Shown: positions 42,205 to 52,075, counted from the first letter of the stretch. The stretch is 64,000 bases of DNA from Bacteroidota bacterium (GCA_023381535.1 JAMCSN010000236.1:1-64000); one strand, 5' to 3'. Program-made: numbers and translations. Notes: generated by a model not told the origin, from the letters alone.

Positions 42205-43119
42205 ATGGATGGTTCATATCGCTTTTCAAATTTAGGAAATCGCATGATTCTTGACTTTACTTGCTTAAAATCTGATATTACAAATCGTATGGCTAAAAAT
42301 TATACGTTTTTAGCATCCGACGGAGAAAAAATAAGAGCAACATTTCGAAGCGAAAACGAAGAGTCGAAACGACTATTAATCTTCGTTCATGGATTCAAAG
42401 GGTTTAAGGATTGGGGATTCGGACCATACTTGAGCGAGTATTTTTCGAAAAAAAGATTTTCGGTTTTAACTTTCAATTTTTCGCATAACGGAATTGGAGA
42501 CGCGGAAACTGAATTTACCGAGCTTGACAAATTCGCAAAGAATACGTTTTCAAGGGAGGTGCGCGAGCTTGATGAAATTATTTCGGCTGTGCGTAACGGA
42601 TTCTTTAATCTTGCGAAAGACGTGAAAATTGGCTTAATTGGGCATAGCCGGGGAGGTGCGATTGCAATTCTTGCATCTTCCAAAAGAATGGATGTCAGTG
42701 CGGTTGCTACCTGGTCGGCAATTTCAAAATTGGATCGGTATTCAGTAAGGCAAAAAGAAGAGTGGCGGAAAAAAGGTTTTTTTGAAGTTTTGAATACGCG
42801 CACGAATCAAATGATGCGATTAAACGTTGAATTGCTTGACGATATCGAAAAGAATTCCGGCGGTTTTCTAAACATCGAAAATGCAACAAAAAAGTTGAAC
42901 CGACCTCTGCTGATTGCTCATGGTGATCAAGATTTAGCGGTACCGATTGCGGAAGCAGAGCAGATTTACGAATGGTCGGATAAATCAAATACGGAGTTTT
43001 TCAAATTGTTCGGTACGGGACACACTTTTGATATCGTTCATCCTTTTAACGGTACAACGGAAAAATTTGAAAAGCTTTTAGATAAAACAACAAAATTTTT
43101 TAATCAATATTTGAACTAG
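42205..43119 (+). CDS. Alpha/beta hydrolase
   Basis: 304 residues as read from the ATG at 42205; an ATG at 42244 with AGGA six bases upstream, or one at 42289, may be the true start. Oxyanion loop FVHGFKGFKDWGFGPYL, nucleophile elbow LIGHSRGGAIAI, acid in AHGDQDLAVP and His in GTGHTFDIVHP. Cytoplasmic serine hydrolase, substrate unknown. It ends 8 bases before bioY, so the two are likely co-transcribed. Confidence 0.85.
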   Translation: MDGSYRFSNLGNRMILDFTCLKSDITNRMAKNYTFLASDGEKIRATFRSENEESKRLLIFVHGFKGFKDWGFGPYLSEYFSKKRFSVLTFNFSHNGIGDAETEFTELDKFAKNTFSREVRELDEIISAVRNGFFNLAKDVKIGLIGHSRGGAIAILASSKRMDVSAVATWSAISKLDRYSVRQKEEWRKKGFFEVLNTRTNQMMRLNVELLDDIEKNSGGFLNIENATKKLNRPLLIAHGDQDLAVPIAEAEQIYEWSDKSNTEFFKLFGTGHTFDIVHPFNGTTEKFEKLLDKTTKFFNQYLN

Positions 43120-43127
43120 AGGAAAAA

Positions 43128-43703
43128 ATGGCTTTAAAAGAAAACGTCAAAAACAATCCATTGGTAATATCACTTTCAAAAATCAGAAGTTCGGAACTGT
43201 TTTGGGTAATCTCATTTACAGTTCTAACATTTTTAGCAGCACAGGTCGAGATTCCGACACAACCTGTTCCGTTTACACTTCAAACAATGCTGGTTCTGCT
43301 TGCAGGCGCATTTCTTGGTTCGCGCAACGGAGCTTATAGTCAAATTGTCTATTTAGCTTTGGGCGTAATAGGCATTCCCGTGTTTGCCGGTTTTAGTTTC
43401 GGATTGGCGAAAATATTTGGACCAACCGGCGGTTATCTTCTCTCATTTCCATTCGCCGCATATCTTGTTGGTTACATCGTAGAAAAGAAAAACGGTACGC
43501 TTGCATTAATCCTTTCATTTGTTCTTGGACAATTATTAATACTTTTTGTTGGTGCAGCGTTCCTTGCAGTTTTTATGAATGGCGATTTCAGTAAAGCAAT
43601 GTTTAGCGGAGTGGTTATTTTCTCGGTTTGGGATATTATTAAAATAAGTGCCGCAGTCAGCATTTATAAAGCTGTTTCGAAAAAGTATCCCAAGCTTCCA
43701 TAA
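43128..43703 (+). CDS. bioY: BioY biotin transporter (S component)
   Basis: 191 residues, about six membrane helices. Family motifs LAAQVEIPTQPVPFTLQTM and AGAFLGSRNGAYSQIVYLALG, then GPTGGYLLSFPFAAYLVGY. BioY is the substrate-binding subunit of ECF biotin importers and can work alone. No EcfA/EcfT genes are adjacent. GAGG precedes the ATG. Confidence 0.95.
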   Translation: MALKENVKNNPLVISLSKIRSSELFWVISFTVLTFLAAQVEIPTQPVPFTLQTMLVLLAGAFLGSRNGAYSQIVYLALGVIGIPVFAGFSFGLAKIFGPTGGYLLSFPFAAYLVGYIVEKKNGTLALILSFVLGQLLILFVGAAFLAVFMNGDFSKAMFSGVVIFSVWDIIKISAAVSIYKAVSKKYPKLP

Positions 43704-43717
43704 TCCGGTTACCGCTG

Positions 43718-45709
43718 ATGAGACAGATCATTTTTCTGATAATATTTAGTGGGGCGATTGGATTCTTTGTTTACAATCTTAGGAGAATCTTCTCGTACAT
43801 CAAATTGGCTCAGCCTGAGAACCGGTTTGATAATCCTTCGCGAAGAATTAAAAACGTTTTAAAAATTGGTTTGGCTCAATCTAAAATTTTGCGTGAGCCT
43901 GTTGCCGGATTGATTCACGTTTTAATCTTCTGGGGATTTCTATTATTTCTATTGTCGGTTCTTGAGGCGATCATACAAGGATTTTACCCGCCGTTTTCAT
44001 GGCATTTTCTCGGACCGATTTTTTCTCTTTTAACTCTGGTTCAGGATTTCTTTGGTCTCTTCGTGATCATTGCGGTTGTATGGGCGCTCTACAGAAGATT
44101 CATTCAAAAAGTTGCACGGCTTCAGCTTGAAGGACACGGCTTGGATGCGGCGGCAATCCTTTTGATGATCTGGGGAGTTGTTGTTGCCATGTTCGGTCAG
44201 AACATTACACACATTGCAAATGACAACTTTCATCTTGCAGACTATGAACTGCGTCCGGTTTCACTTTACTTCAGCGGATTGTTTTTCAACGGTACAAGCG
44301 AAACTTCCAAAACTCTTTACGAATTTTTCTGGTGGATGCACATCGTTGTTGTCTTCGCGTTTATGAATTTTCTTCCGTACTCAAAACATTTTCACGTAGT
44401 TACGTCACTGCCGAATGTTTACTTCAAAAAAGTTGGACCGCATAAAAACGCTCTCAAAAAACTTAATCTTGAAGATGAAAATCTTACTCAATACGGCGCG
44501 GCAGATTTTGAACATTTGAATTGGAAACAAGTCTTGGACGGATTTGCGTGTACCGAATGCGGCCGCTGTACTGCTTCATGTCCGGCTGCAAATACCGGTA
44601 AGAAATTATCTCCGCGAGAAATTATCGGGAGCATTCGTCGCTGCACCGAAGCTAAAGCACCGTTGATGTTAGCCGGAGTTGGCGAGGATAACGAAGTCAT
44701 TCAAGAAACTTTGGTTCATAATTATATCACCGACGACGAACTATGGGCGTGCACAACATGCATGGCTTGCGTTTACGAATGTCCGGTTACGATTGAACAT
44801 GTGGATTCTATAGTTGACATGAGAAGAAACCTTGTGTTAACAGAATCAAATTTCCCGGCAGAATTAAATGTAGTTTTCAAGAACATCGAGACAAATTTTA
44901 CACCCTGGGCGTTCAACTCACAAGACAGAGCAAATTGGGCAGAGGGAATGAACATCAAAACGATGGCGGAAGATGCTAGCGGAGAATATTTATTCTGGGT
45001 CGGGTGCGCCGGTTCATTTGATGCGCGATATCAAAAAGTTACAAAAGCATTTGCACAAATAATGCAGAAAGCCAATGTTGATTTTAGAATCCTTGGCGTT
45101 GAAGAAAAATGTAACGGTGATACCGCACGGCGTCTCGGCAACGAATATCTCGCCCAAATGATGATGCAGGAAAATGCAGAGACGTTGAATAACTACGGCG
45201 TAAAGAAAATTGTTACCGGCTGTCCCCACTGTTATAATTCTTTGAAGCATGAGTATCCGCAATTCGGCGGCAACTTTGAAGTAATTCATCATTCGGAGAT
45301 GATTCAAAAACTTCTTAACGAAGGAAAGATCAAACTGAAAGAGGGGAATGACAATTCTAAAATAACTTATCATGATTCTTGTTATCTTGGAAGATACAAC
45401 GACATTTACGATTCACCTCGCGACCCGCTGAAAATGATAAACGGAGTTGAACTTGTTGAAATGAAGAGAAGCAGAGATAAAGGTTTCTGTTGCGGTGCAG
45501 GCGGCGGCAGAATGTTCCTTGAAGAAAAAGAAGGTACACGAATTAATATTAATCGAGCTGAAGAAGCAGTAAATACAAGTGCTGACACAATCGCTTCGGC
45601 TTGTCCGTTCTGTATGACAATGATGACCGACGGAGTTAAGTCGCTTGATAAAGCGGAAGAAGTTCAAGTAAAAGATATTGCAGAAATAATTCTGGAAAAC
45701 TCAGTATAA
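43718..45709 (+). CDS. HdrD/EtfQO-like Fe-S membrane oxidoreductase
   Basis: 663 residues. Five or so membrane helices at the N-terminus (about 1-225) of the nitrate-reductase-gamma/HdrE type, then two 4Fe-4S ferredoxin motifs (CTECGRCTASCP, CTTCMACVYECP), then two CCG domains (TGCPHCYNSLKHEY, DSCYLGRYNDIYD, FCCGAGGGRMF). Relatives pass electrons from EtfAB or thiol donors to quinone. No etfAB is adjacent. It probably joins flavin electron flow to menaquinone. Confidence 0.88.
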   Translation: MRQIIFLIIFSGAIGFFVYNLRRIFSYIKLAQPENRFDNPSRRIKNVLKIGLAQSKILREPVAGLIHVLIFWGFLLFLLSVLEAIIQGFYPPFSWHFLGPIFSLLTLVQDFFGLFVIIAVVWALYRRFIQKVARLQLEGHGLDAAAILLMIWGVVVAMFGQNITHIANDNFHLADYELRPVSLYFSGLFFNGTSETSKTLYEFFWWMHIVVVFAFMNFLPYSKHFHVVTSLPNVYFKKVGPHKNALKKLNLEDENLTQYGAADFEHLNWKQVLDGFACTECGRCTASCPAANTGKKLSPREIIGSIRRCTEAKAPLMLAGVGEDNEVIQETLVHNYITDDELWACTTCMACVYECPVTIEHVDSIVDMRRNLVLTESNFPAELNVVFKNIETNFTPWAFNSQDRANWAEGMNIKTMAEDASGEYLFWVGCAGSFDARYQKVTKAFAQIMQKANVDFRILGVEEKCNGDTARRLGNEYLAQMMMQENAETLNNYGVKKIVTGCPHCYNSLKHEYPQFGGNFEVIHHSEMIQKLLNEGKIKLKEGNDNSKITYHDSCYLGRYNDIYDSPRDPLKMINGVELVEMKRSRDKGFCCGAGGGRMFLEEKEGTRININRAEEAVNTSADTIASACPFCMTMMTDGVKSLDKAEEVQVKDIAEIILENSV

Positions 45710-45746
45710 TTAATAAACTACTTACACAACCTTAGGAGGAGGATCT

Positions 45747-45947
45747 ATGAACGAAAAATATTTAAAACTCATCGAATACTTACAAAGCCTTGAACCCGAC
45801 GTAACAAAGTTCTACGAAAAAGGCCAATCGGCTGCGGGTACACGTCTGAGAAAAGGTTTGAGCGAACTAAAAAGAATGGCTCAAGAAGTTCGTAACGATG
45901 TGCAAGCCGTTAAAGCTGAAAGAAAATCGGCGAAAGGCGGCAGCTAA
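45747..45947 (+). CDS. Histone H1-like protein (Hc1 family)
   Basis: 66 residues. DVTKFYEKGQSAAGTRLRKG, then LSELKRMAQEVRNDVQAVKAERKS and a short basic tail. This is the N-terminal helical core of Hc1-type nucleoid proteins common in Bacteroidota; the long Lys/Ala-rich C-terminal tail of chlamydial Hc1 is absent. Strong ribosome site AGGAGGAGG. It likely binds DNA. Single gene with a good terminator. Confidence 0.85.
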   Translation: MNEKYLKLIEYLQSLEPDVTKFYEKGQSAAGTRLRKGLSELKRMAQEVRNDVQAVKAERKSAKGGS

Positions 45948-45967
45948 TCTTTTCACCGTTTGATGAG

Positions 45968-46002
45968 TAGGTCGGATTAGTTTTAATCCGGCCTATTTTT
46001 TT
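45968..46002 (+). terminator. Intrinsic terminator of the histone-like gene
   Basis: TAGGTCGGATTA / TAATCCGGCCTA stem with a GTTT-type loop, followed by seven T. It lies 20 bases past the stop. Confidence 0.9.
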
Positions 46003-46014
46003 ATCAGAATAAAT

Positions 46015-47172
46015 ATGAAAAAACTCTTAATCGTCTTTGTTTTCCTTGTAGTTTCATTTTTCTTTCTATCAATCAACTCTCAAAATAGTGTTCTTGACTC
46101 TGCACAAAATGATTCGACCACAGTTAGAATTTCGATAGTTGGTGATTTAATGTGTCACACTCCCGAAATGGAGTTTGCTAAAGCCGGGCGAGACAGTTTT
46201 GATTTCAAACCGATGTTTGATTCGGTGAAAAAATATTTTTCCGCTTCGGATTTAACTTTCGGAAATTTGGAAACAACGATTTCCGGCAAAGAAAAAAAAT
46301 ACAGCGGCTATCCGTTATTCAACTCGCCCGACGCATTCCTCACTGCAATTAAAGATGCCGGGTTCAATGTTTTGTTCACGGCAAACAATCATACGCTGGA
46401 TCGCGGCACACAAGGAATATTAAGAACGCTGCACAAGATTCACGAGAACGGTATGAGCGCTGTCGGGACGTACCATTCAGAACAAGATCGTGATTCAATT
46501 AGAATCTTTAGCGTGAAGGGGATTAAGATTGCGGTTCTTGCATACACCTACGGATTGAATGGGAACTATCTTCCGCCGAACAAAAAATTCATGGTAAGTA
46601 TAATCGACACATCGTTGATCAGGAAGAACATCGCATCGGCGCGTAAGAAAAGCGCAGATATAGTAATGGTCTATTTTCATTTCGGCGAAGAGTACCAGCG
46701 CAAACCAAACTCGTATCAAAAAAGAATTACTGCTTATACAGAAAAGTACGGGGTAGATATAATTATTGGAAGTCACCCGCATGTTATTCAGCCGATAGAA
46801 TTTTTTCCAATCGCAGCCAATAAAGACAGTGAAGGGTTGATCGCATATTCACTCGGAAATTTTATTTCAAACCAACGTTGGCGCTATTCCGATTCCGGCG
46901 TGATTCTGAACATTGAAATTGCCAAGAGCAAATCTACCGGTGAAACAAGAATATCCAACGTTACATTTGTCCCGACATGGGTGTTCAAAGGTAAAGTGGG
47001 AGAGAGAAATAAATTCATCGTACTTCCGTCTGATACTTCGAAGAATCCAATACCCGCTTACCTTTCCAAATCAGATAGGGCAAAGTTGATTCAATCATGC
47101 GACGACGTTCGCGAAACATTTCAAGCCGTCACCTACCATTTTCAAAAAGTTTTGAACGAAAGAAACAAGTAG
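46015..47172 (+). CDS. CapA-family (PGA capsule-like) exported protein
   Basis: 385 residues. Signal peptide or anchor (LLIVFVFLVVSFFFLSINS), then a metallophosphatase-like CapA domain: VGDLMCHTPEM, GNLETTISG, FTANNHTLDRGTQGI, YFHFGEEY and IIGSHPHVIQP. CapA is needed for poly-gamma-glutamate capsule in Bacillus; other members are of unknown substrate. No capBC genes are nearby. Confidence 0.88.
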   Translation: MKKLLIVFVFLVVSFFFLSINSQNSVLDSAQNDSTTVRISIVGDLMCHTPEMEFAKAGRDSFDFKPMFDSVKKYFSASDLTFGNLETTISGKEKKYSGYPLFNSPDAFLTAIKDAGFNVLFTANNHTLDRGTQGILRTLHKIHENGMSAVGTYHSEQDRDSIRIFSVKGIKIAVLAYTYGLNGNYLPPNKKFMVSIIDTSLIRKNIASARKKSADIVMVYFHFGEEYQRKPNSYQKRITAYTEKYGVDIIIGSHPHVIQPIEFFPIAANKDSEGLIAYSLGNFISNQRWRYSDSGVILNIEIAKSKSTGETRISNVTFVPTWVFKGKVGERNKFIVLPSDTSKNPIPAYLSKSDRAKLIQSCDDVRETFQAVTYHFQKVLNERNK

Positions 47173-47203
47173 CTTGTTGTCATATAAAGTCAATCTTATT
47201 TTT

Positions 47204-47211
47204 TATTTTTG
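47204..47211 (+). promoter_or_regulatory. Candidate -7 element of the MFS/dus/apt operon
   Basis: TATTTTTG matches the Bacteroidota TAnnTTTG -7 motif exactly. It would start transcription 10-15 bases upstream of the MFS ATG. The upstream TTG is 24 bases away, longer than ideal, so this is tentative. Confidence 0.3.
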
Positions 47212-47232
47212 TGCCAACTAAACTTTTCACAT

Positions 47233-48432
47233 ATGCCAAATAAAAACAGAACATCTCTAGTTATAATTTTTCTAACGATCTTCATAGATTTGATGGGATT
47301 CGGAATCCTTATCCCGCTTCTACCTGGATTTGCAATTACAATCGGCATGAGCGATTTCCAGATTGGAATGACCGTTGCGGTTTTTTCCCTTATGCAATTC
47401 TTGTTTAATCCTGTTCTAGGAAGAATATCAGACAGAATCGGTCGCAGACCAATGATATTAATTCCGCAAATGTTATCTGTGATTGGCTACCTTATGTTTA
47501 GTTTTTCCCATTCATTTTTGCTTCTGTTCATTTCAAGAATGATAGGTGGACTTGGCGGAAGCAACATTGCAGTTGCCCAAGCTTACATAGCTGATATTAC
47601 AACCAAGGAAGAAAGATCCAAAGGGATGGGAGTAATTGGTGCGGCATTCGGACTTGGGTTTGTATTTGGTCCTTTGATCGGCGCGTTCTTATCAAAATAT
47701 GGTTATGCTGTTGCAGGATTCGGAAGCGCCTCGTTTTCTTTTATGGCATTCCTGTTTACACTAATTAAATTGCCGGAATCTTTGCACGAGAAGAAAACCG
47801 AATCCAAATTAAATGTTAAAATTTTTGATTTGAAGTACACAAAGAAAACCATCTCGCATCCCGATCTTGGTATTCTCATGCTCTTATTTTTTATAATAAT
47901 TTTTTCGATGGCGAATATATTCGGAACGTTTCCAATTCTGGGTGTAAAACTTTATCATTTCTCTGGGCAAGATAACGGTATGATGTTCGGCATAATGGGG
48001 ATCATTAGTTCTGTCGTTCAAGGCGGATTCATTAGAAAATTGTCTCAATGGATAGGTGAAAAGGGGCTCGTTCTGTTCGGCTCAATTTTAATGATGGTAG
48101 GTTTAGGAATGCTGCCGTACGGACAAAATTTTTTAGGTGTTGCGATTGTGATGGGTCTCTATGCGGTCGGTAGTGCAACGCTTCAACCAACAATCTTAAG
48201 TATGATTTCGAAACATTCACCGGATAATGAACAGGGTGCCGTTCTTGGTCTGAACCAGTCGTTCTCTTCTTTTGCGCGAGTGTTGGGTCCGCTCTGGGGA
48301 GGATTTTCATTTGATTTTTTTGGTTATCAATTCCCATTTTTAACCGGCGCGTTTTTTACACTCATAGCATTTTTATTAACTTATCACTATTTACGGTCTG
48401 AAAAGAAATCTAAAGTTGTAAGCGATGTTTAA
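47233..48432 (+). CDS. MFS transporter (DHA1/TetA-like)
   Basis: About 399 residues from the ATG at 47233; a GTG at 47209 is also open. Twelve membrane helices. Motif A is FLFNPVLGRISDRIGRRPMI after TM2, with motif C-like GAAFGLGFVFGPLIGAFL in TM5. Proton-driven efflux of drugs or small molecules is likely; substrate unknown. It overlaps the dihydrouridine synthase gene by 8 bases. Confidence 0.9.
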   Translation: MPNKNRTSLVIIFLTIFIDLMGFGILIPLLPGFAITIGMSDFQIGMTVAVFSLMQFLFNPVLGRISDRIGRRPMILIPQMLSVIGYLMFSFSHSFLLLFISRMIGGLGGSNIAVAQAYIADITTKEERSKGMGVIGAAFGLGFVFGPLIGAFLSKYGYAVAGFGSASFSFMAFLFTLIKLPESLHEKKTESKLNVKIFDLKYTKKTISHPDLGILMLLFFIIIFSMANIFGTFPILGVKLYHFSGQDNGMMFGIMGIISSVVQGGFIRKLSQWIGEKGLVLFGSILMMVGLGMLPYGQNFLGVAIVMGLYAVGSATLQPTILSMISKHSPDNEQGAVLGLNQSFSSFARVLGPLWGGFSFDFFGYQFPFLTGAFFTLIAFLLTYHYLRSEKKSKVVSDV

Positions 48433-49417
48433 GGTTGGAAAAATAAATATTGAGAAAGCACTTCTTCTCGCACCAATGGAAGATGTAACCGATATCGCGT
48501 TCAGAAGATTATCTAAAGAACTTGGTGCCGATGTTGTCTATACAGAATTTGTGAATTCAGATGGACTGATTCGTTCCAACAAAAAGACTGAACGTAAACT
48601 GGAAATAACAGAAGCCGAACGTCCGGTAGGAATTCAGATATACGGCGGAAATCTTGAGCCGATGATTGAAGCGGCGAGAATCGCTGAATCAAAGGGGCCG
48701 GATTTGATAGACATAAACGCCGGATGCTGGGTTAAGAAGATTGCTCATCGTGGCGCCGGTGCCGGTTTGTTGAAAGATCCGCCCTACATGCAGAAGATGG
48801 TTGAATCGATCGTGAAAGTTGTAAACTTGCCTGTTACAGTGAAAACCAGAATCGGTTGGGATGAATCATCAATTAATATTGTGGAAGTTGCAAAAAGAAT
48901 TCAAGATGCCGGTGCATCTGCATTAACCGTTCATTGCAGAACGAGGGGACAAGGTCACAGCGGTAGTCCTGACTGGAGCTGGATTTCCAAAGTAAAAAAT
49001 GCGGTAAAAATTCCTGTTGCATTAAACGGCGGAGTATTTACCGCTGAAGATGTTGTCAAAGCGTTCAATGAAACAAATGCCGATGCGGTCATGATTGCAC
49101 GCGGCGCAATAGATCACCCTTGGATATTCAGAGAAGCAAAAACTTTGCTTGACGGAATGGAATACAAAGTTGTTTCATCTCATGAAAGAATTCATACTGC
49201 ATTGAAACACCTTCGTTACGAACTGGAAATTAAGGATGCTAAAGCCGCGATTATTCCTTTTAGGAAGTACTACAGCGGATACTTGAAAGGTTTAGACAAT
49301 TCGCACAAAGTTAGACAAGAATTGATGAAGTTGACGGAATATGCTCCTATAGAAGAGTTATTACTTACATATCTCCATGAACTTGAAAACTCAGAATTGA
49401 TAGAAGCTCAATCATAA
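48425..49417 (+). CDS. tRNA-dihydrouridine synthase (Dus family)
   Basis: 330 residues. LLAPMEDVTDIAFRRLSKELG start, GIQIYGGNLEPM, DLIDINAGCWVKKI with the catalytic Cys, VTVKTRIGWDE, LTVHCRTRGQGHSGSPDW, IPVALNGGVFTAED and AVMIARGAIDHPWIF. An FMN-dependent reductase of tRNA uridines; looks like the DusB branch. NAGCWVKK departs from the usual NMGCPV motif, but the Cys is kept. Coupled to the MFS gene upstream. Confidence 0.93.
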   Translation: MFKVGKINIEKALLLAPMEDVTDIAFRRLSKELGADVVYTEFVNSDGLIRSNKKTERKLEITEAERPVGIQIYGGNLEPMIEAARIAESKGPDLIDINAGCWVKKIAHRGAGAGLLKDPPYMQKMVESIVKVVNLPVTVKTRIGWDESSINIVEVAKRIQDAGASALTVHCRTRGQGHSGSPDWSWISKVKNAVKIPVALNGGVFTAEDVVKAFNETNADAVMIARGAIDHPWIFREAKTLLDGMEYKVVSSHERIHTALKHLRYELEIKDAKAAIIPFRKYYSGYLKGLDNSHKVRQELMKLTEYAPIEELLLTYLHELENSELIEAQS

Positions 49418-49429
49418 AACGGAGTGAAT

Positions 49430-49951
49430 ATGGATATCAAAAGTTTGATTCGGGACGTCCCCAATTTTCCTAAGGAAGGAATTATTTTCAAAGATATAAC
49501 TACGCTTTTGAAAAACGCTGGTGGGATGCGGGATGCAACAGAAGAATTGTATAACTTTATAAAAAATAAAAAGATAACTAAAGTAGCTGGAATTGAATCC
49601 CGTGGTTTTATTCTCGGTAGCTTGCTGGCGGAAAAACTGAAAGCTGGATTCATCCCGATAAGAAAACCGGGAAAGTTGCCGGCAGAAACCATTTCCGAAA
49701 GCTATTCACTTGAGTATGGCACCGATTCGATTGAGATTCATAAAGACGCAATTCAAACTGGAGACAAGGTTTTGCTCCACGATGATTTGTTGGCTACCGG
49801 CGGCACAATGGAAGCTGCTTGCAAACTCGTTGAAAGATTGGGCGGCGAAGTGGTCCAAATTTCTTTTTTGATTGAACTGACATTTCTGCACGGTAGGGAC
49901 AAACTGAAAAAATATGATGTGCGTTCTCTTGTTCAGTACGATGCTGAATAA
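49430..49951 (+). CDS. apt: Adenine phosphoribosyltransferase
   Basis: 173 residues from the ATG at 49430 with GGAG upstream; a GTG at 49424 is also open. IRDVPNFPKEGIIFKDITTLL, AGIESRGFILGSLLA, RKPGKLPAETISESYSLEYG, and the PRPP loop VLLHDDLLATGGTMEA. It salvages adenine to AMP. Third gene of the MFS-dus-apt unit. Confidence 0.96.
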   Translation: MDIKSLIRDVPNFPKEGIIFKDITTLLKNAGGMRDATEELYNFIKNKKITKVAGIESRGFILGSLLAEKLKAGFIPIRKPGKLPAETISESYSLEYGTDSIEIHKDAIQTGDKVLLHDDLLATGGTMEAACKLVERLGGEVVQISFLIELTFLHGRDKLKKYDVRSLVQYDAE

Positions 49952-49953
49952 GA

Positions 49954-50646
49954 TTATTCTGCTGAATTTAACCACTTTAGGGGAGCGATCACAACAACAA
50001 ATTCGCCCTTAGTATTTCTTGATAGTAGTGAATTCAACAATTCGGAAGCGGTTCCGCGCCAGGTTTCTTCAAATTTTTTGGTTAGTTCTCGCGCCACAAC
50101 TATCTGACGCTCCGACATGTGTTGATTCAGTTCTTCTAAGAGTTTCTTAATCCGGTAAGTCGATTCATAAAGCACTATAGTTCTTTCTTCCTCAGCCAAT
50201 TGCAATATTTTTTTCTGCCTTCCCTTTTTCTGTGGAAGAAATCCTTCGAATACAAATGAGTCGGTTGGCAATCCGCTTATGCTTAATGCCATTGTAGCTG
50301 CTGTGACCCCGGGGATTCCGGTGACAATAACATTCTCGGCGATTAATTTGTTGACCAAACGAACTCCCGGATCTGAAATACATGGGGTGCCGGCATCCGA
50401 GACAAGAGCGCATGAATTTCCGGCTTCAATTTTTTCTAAAATCCTTTCCACAATTTTTGTTTCGTTATGAGCGTTGGCAACAAGGAGAGGTTTTGAAATT
50501 GCGTAATGATCCAAAAGAATTTTAGTTACGCGTGTGTCCTCACAAATTATAAAATCGACCGAGCGCAGCGTTTCAATCGCGCGAAAAGTTATGTCCGAAA
50601 GATTTCCAATCGGCGTTGCAACAACGTATAAGCGACCTTTTTCCAT
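49954..50646 (-). CDS. rsmI: 16S rRNA (cytidine1402-2'-O)-methyltransferase
   Basis: 230 residues. GRLYVVATPIGNLSDITFRAIETL, CEDTRVTKILLDHY, NAHNETK, LVSDAGTPCISDPG, IPGVTAATMALSISGLPTDSF and FLPQKKGRQKKI are all RsmI signatures. SAM-dependent methylation of ribosomal RNA. Slightly short (E. coli 286) because the C-terminal domain is lacking, as in many Bacteroidota. Converges on apt with a 2-base gap. Confidence 0.94.
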   Translation of the reverse strand: MEKGRLYVVATPIGNLSDITFRAIETLRSVDFIICEDTRVTKILLDHYAISKPLLVANAHNETKIVERILEKIEAGNSCALVSDAGTPCISDPGVRLVNKLIAENVIVTGIPGVTAATMALSISGLPTDSFVFEGFLPQKKGRQKKILQLAEEERTIVLYESTYRIKKLLEELNQHMSERQIVVARELTKKFEETWRGTASELLNSLLSRNTKGEFVVVIAPLKWLNSAE

Positions 50647-50671
50647 TTTGCATTTAAGTTTTTACAAATAT

Positions 50672-50702
50672 AAAAAAAGCTCCAAGACTTTGGAGCTTTT
50701 TC
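50672..50702. terminator. Intrinsic terminator of lat
   Basis: AAAGCTCCA-AGACT-TTGGAGCTTT with A- and T-runs on both sides. On the minus strand it lies 24 bases past the lat stop. It also falls just upstream of rsmI. Confidence 0.88.
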
Positions 50703-50725
50703 TTGTACCATCTGTGGAAATTCCG

Positions 50726-52075
50726 TTATTGAAAATTATGCAGAACGTTCCTTATAATTTTAATTCCTTGATCGATCTGATCTTTTTGAATTATGAGCGG
50801 GGGACGAAAACGAACGGTTCTAACTCCGCAGCCGAGCATTATCAGTTTGTCGCGATAAATTTCCTTCAAGAATTTTGTCCGGAGTTCGGGACTTGGAAGA
50901 TCAAACGAACACATCAAACCTAATCCTCTCGCTTGAGAAACTAATTCCGGAAATTCATTTTGAATTTCCAGCAGATTTTCCAAAAGATAATTTCCCATCA
51001 AGCGCGCATTCTCAACCAAATTTTCTTCTTCAATGATCTCAAAATATTTGCGGGAACGAACCATGTCTGTTAGGTTACCACCCCATGTGGAATTGACCCT
51101 GCTGGATTTTTTGAAAACGTTTTCTGAAATATCATCGATGCGGTCATTAACCATTATGCCGCAGACCTGAACCTTTTTACCGAATGCAACGATATCCGGT
51201 TCAATAAAATATTCATGTGCCCACATTTTGCCGGTTAGCCCGATTCCGGTTTGGACTTCATCCATCATCAAAAGAATTTCGTTCTCATCGGCAATCTCGC
51301 GCAGCTTTTCAAAAAATTCTTTGCGGAAAAAGTTGTCGCCGCCTTCGCCTTGCACCGGTTCTATAATGATAAGCGCAATGTCGTCATGATTATTTTTTAT
51401 AGCTTCATAAATTTCATCGATTGCCTGATGTTCCAATTTCAGAACTTCATTCAGATTATCATTAAGCGGGAATTTTATTTTTGGATTAGTAATTCTCGGC
51501 CAATTAAATTTTGGATAGTGAGCAATTTTCACCGGATCGGTATTCGTTAAAGACATTGTGTAACCGGAACGGCCATGAAATGCTTCGCGGAAATGAATTA
51601 CCTGCTGACCGCGTTCCTGTTTGTAACCTTTAATGAAATTTTTTCTAACCTTCCAATCAAACGCAACTTTCAAGCCGTTTTCAACTGCAAGCGTTCCGCC
51701 TTCAACAAAAAATAAATGATTGAAAGATTCCGGCACAGCTATTCTTGAAAAAGTATCAACAAATTTTGCCATCTCAACCGTATAGACATCTGAGTTTGAC
51801 GGTTTATTCATCGCTGCAATAGCAAGTTCTTCACGGAATTCGGGCGTATTGATTTTCGGATGATTTATTCCAACAGGTGCTGAAGCGAAGAAGGAAAAGA
51901 AATCTAAATATTCGTCACCGTTTTTTTCATCAACTATTGTTAGACCATGGCTTCGGTTTAGGTCAAGCACAAATTCGAAACCATCGACCAGCATTTTTTT
52001 TGCTAAAGTAGAATGAACGTTTTGAGCAGTTATTTCTGAATCTATTTTTTCCGAAATATGAATTGATGTATCCAT
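50726..52075 (-). CDS. lat: L-lysine 6-aminotransferase
   Basis: 449 residues from the ATG at 52075, with GAGGTGG six bases upstream; the ATG at 52078 is a rival. A class III PLP aminotransferase with YLDFFSFFASAPVGINHP, HFREAFHGRSGYTMSLTNTDP, MMDEVQTGIGLTGKMWAHEY, the PLP Lys in VAFGKKVQVCG and NSTWGGNLTDMVRS, the hallmarks of lysine 6-transaminase. It makes 2-aminoadipate semialdehyde from lysine and 2-oxoglutarate. The ALDH7 gene at 53042 would do the next step. Confidence 0.92.
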   Translation of the reverse strand: MDTSIHISEKIDSEITAQNVHSTLAKKMLVDGFEFVLDLNRSHGLTIVDEKNGDEYLDFFSFFASAPVGINHPKINTPEFREELAIAAMNKPSNSDVYTVEMAKFVDTFSRIAVPESFNHLFFVEGGTLAVENGLKVAFDWKVRKNFIKGYKQERGQQVIHFREAFHGRSGYTMSLTNTDPVKIAHYPKFNWPRITNPKIKFPLNDNLNEVLKLEHQAIDEIYEAIKNNHDDIALIIIEPVQGEGGDNFFRKEFFEKLREIADENEILLMMDEVQTGIGLTGKMWAHEYFIEPDIVAFGKKVQVCGIMVNDRIDDISENVFKKSSRVNSTWGGNLTDMVRSRKYFEIIEEENLVENARLMGNYLLENLLEIQNEFPELVSQARGLGLMCSFDLPSPELRTKFLKEIYRDKLIMLGCGVRTVRFRPPLIIQKDQIDQGIKIIRNVLHNFQ